From an uncultured Bacteroidales bacterium (GTDB lineage: Bacteria > Bacteroidota > Bacteroidia > Bacteroidales > UBA932), in NCBI GenBank assembly GCA_944326225.1, contig CALVDI010000009.1, positions 1-55,350 of the forward strand: a DNA stretch of 55,350 nt, given 5' to 3'. This document shows, in pieces, positions 53,902-55,350 of this stretch. The notes under the pieces were generated by a model, which was not told the DNA's origin, did no database searches, and saw only the letters and a list, made by a program, of their open reading frames with translations. The position numbers and the translations under genes were made by a program. The stretch's first letter is position 1; the number at the start of each line of letters is the position of its first letter.

Positions 53902-55350
53902 CTACAGGCTGTCGGGGAAATCCTGCTTGAACTTGGCGATGAGGCGTTCGGGCCAGTCACCGACGGGCTCCATCGGGGTGCGGAAGCATCGCTGCATCCC
54001 GGGAATGTCGTGGCAGCGGATGGCTCCGATGAGCTTTCTATTGTCATAGAGCCATTTCAGGCGGTCGAGGGCGTACATGGTCTGAGAGAGGGTGAGAACT
54101 TTGCGGGGAAATGCCATGCGCACGAGTTCCATATCGGCCACGAAGTCCGGGTCATCCTCCGAAACGTCCTGATAGGTGCCTCCGTCCATAGTACGGACTC
54201 CCGAACAGAGGTAAATGGCTGCGGCGAGGGAACTTGCGGGCAGATCGCGCACAGGAATATGGTCACAGAACTTCTTGGCGTCTATCTGGGCTCCGAGCAC
54301 ACCCGGAGGAGTAACCATAGGAATACCCATCCTGACAGCCTCATTGACGAAATACCTTATGAACTCCGGGTTCTGGCAGATGTACTCCTCGTCTGTGGCT
54401 TCGTACAGACCCTGTGCCATGGCCTCTATCTCCTTCATGGACATGCCGCCGTAGGTCACATAGCCCTCGAATACGGCCACCACCTGGTCCATCTTGAGCT
54501 TGTCCTGGTAGTTGTCGGTGGCTATGACGGCACCTCTGGTGCAGGAGAGCTTGCGGGCCGAGAAATAGACGATATCGGCCAGCGAGCACATCTTCAGCAG
54601 GACTTCGGCCAGGGTGGCATGGGCGTACTCCGGCTCGCGCTGAATGATCAGCCAGGCGTTCTCTCCGAGCAGGCAGGCGTCGAGCAGCACCTTGATGCCG
54701 TGGCGGTCGGCCACCTTGCGCACCTCCAACAGGTTGGCCATTGAGAACGGCTGGCCGCCGATGAGGTTGGTGGAAGCCTCCATACGGATGAAAGGTATGT
54801 GCTCCGCCCCGTACTGAGCGATGCACTCCTCCAGGCGGGCGATGTCGATGTTGCCCTTGAACTGGTTGTCTGAGGCGGACGTGAAAGCCACATCGGGAGC
54901 GACCAGATCAATGTGTTTACCGCCGTTGATCCGGATGTGATTGGCCGTACTGCCGAAGTGATAGTTCATCGGCACCACGTCTCCCGGCTTCAGGAACGCC
55001 CGCATGATCACATTCTCTGCGGCACGGCCCTGATGCGCCGGCACCACATAACGCTTGCCCAGCACGTCAAATACTGCCTTCTCCAGCCGTTTGAAGGACT
55101 CGCTGCCGGCGTAGGCATCGTCGGCCCGCATCATGGCGGCCAGCTGCAGGTCGCTCATGGCGTTGGTTCCGCTGTCGGTCAGCATGTCCAGATAGACATC
55201 GGCCGAATCCATGCGGTAGGTATTGAATCCGCCCTTCTTCAGGGCCTCGTATCTCTCATCTATGGGAAGGAGCCTCACCTTCTGGACTATCCTGGCCCGG
55301 TGAAACTCCAGGGGTATATCTATGCCTGTGTAGAATTTGACTTTCGGCAT
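53902..55350 (-). CDS. Divergent tryptophanase / tyrosine phenol-lyase family enzyme
   Basis: A 482-residue PLP enzyme whose ATG is the last three bases of the window, so the promoter is outside. It has the family marks: LTDSGTNAMSDLQLAAMMRAD, DDAYAGSESF (the Tyr of the active site), VVPAHQGRAAENV, DACLLGENAWL and the PLP-Lys region FSARKLSCTRGAV. The Arg of the carboxylate site is in SGVRTMDGG. The Lys region differs from tryptophanase (SAKKD...GG) and tyrosine phenol-lyase (SGKKD...GG): Leu-Ser replaces the usual Asp after the Lys and the Gly-Gly is missing. The GGHA loop is also replaced (PPGVLGAQIDA). Substrate is therefore uncertain; a beta-elimination lyase yielding pyruvate and ammonia is likely. 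Confidence 0.8.
   Translation of the reverse strand: MPKVKFYTGIDIPLEFHRARIVQKVRLLPIDERYEALKKGGFNTYRMDSADVYLDMLTDSGTNAMSDLQLAAMMRADDAYAGSESFKRLEKAVFDVLGKRYVVPAHQGRAAENVIMRAFLKPGDVVPMNYHFGSTANHIRINGGKHIDLVAPDVAFTSASDNQFKGNIDIARLEECIAQYGAEHIPFIRMEASTNLIGGQPFSMANLLEVRKVADRHGIKVLLDACLLGENAWLIIQREPEYAHATLAEVLLKMCSLADIVYFSARKLSCTRGAVIATDNYQDKLKMDQVVAVFEGYVTYGGMSMKEIEAMAQGLYEATDEEYICQNPEFIRYFVNEAVRMGIPMVTPPGVLGAQIDAKKFCDHIPVRDLPASSLAAAIYLCSGVRTMDGGTYQDVSEDDPDFVADMELVRMAFPRKVLTLSQTMYALDRLKWLYDNRKLIGAIRCHDIPGMQRCFRTPMEPVGDWPERLIAKFKQDFPDSL

Noticed and set aside
1-55350. CRISPR array, rRNA operon, prophage or restriction-modification genes
   Set aside because: No regularly spaced repeats, rRNA core motifs, phage structural genes or methyltransferase-endonuclease pairs were seen.

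Overview
The window looks like a chromosomal segment of an anaerobic member of the Bacteroidales (Bacteroidota). The basis is the protein families present: DUF4954, DUF3575 beside an OmpA-like lipoprotein, DUF5723, DUF6913, a TamB homologue behind a DUF368 protein, NhaD, an AddAB-like nuclease pair, HydE/HydF and a tryptophanase-family enzyme. The second basis is a recurring promoter form, TTTG-N19-20-TAnnTTTG, which is the known Bacteroidetes housekeeping consensus, together with few obvious Shine-Dalgarno sites. Genus cannot be set from the sequence alone.

Layout. 1-215: tail of a probable HAD-type protein. 204-2180 (-): DUF4954 beta-helix protein. 2269-5804 (+): VanZ-like membrane protein translationally coupled to a 1031-residue secreted amidase-like protein. 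5810-7861 (-): HtpG. 8026-10627 (+): a promoter, a structured leader with a terminator-like stem, then a DUF3575 protein and an OmpA-like lipoprotein. 10645-10806: tRNA-Val(UAC) with its own promoter and terminator. 10810-14751 (-): PncB, NhaD, FolC. 14839-19967 (+): PurL overlapping a PIN-PhoH ATPase. 20048-22762 (+): PPDK, closed by a strong terminator. 22893-27544 (+): five secreted proteins of LPP20/CsgG-like character, the most interesting uncharacterised gene set here. 27550-29792 (-): HydE and HydF. 29880-35997 (+): DUF6913, DUF368 and TamB, the last apparently lacking a canonical start codon. 36009-38324 (-): MtaB, FolB and an RsmI-like methylase. 38371-39637 (+): metallo-beta-lactamase-fold hydrolase and MaoC-like hotdog protein. 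39707-43146 (-): DUF5723 barrel, a large lipoprotein and a small metal-binding protein. 43197-51374 (-): AddA-like helicase-nuclease, AddB-like nuclease, Pgi and GpsA, read in the order gpsA, pgi, addB, addA. 51375-52997: a 1.6-kb gene-poor stretch. 52998-55350 (-): WG-repeat membrane protein and a divergent tryptophanase-family enzyme.

Most of the window is core metabolism and envelope biology: NAD salvage, folate, purine, PEP/pyruvate, glycerol-3-phosphate and hexose phosphate enzymes, hydrogenase maturation, recombinational repair, and outer-membrane proteins. The only clearly mobile part is 51375-52997. It holds a 711-bp element with perfect 19-bp terminal inverted repeats and a 5-bp target duplication (TTAAT) but no transposase, several nested inverted repeats inside that element, and a frameshifted remnant of an IS5-like transposase.

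All family assignments are from reading the translated sequence and from memory of the families; no database search was run.
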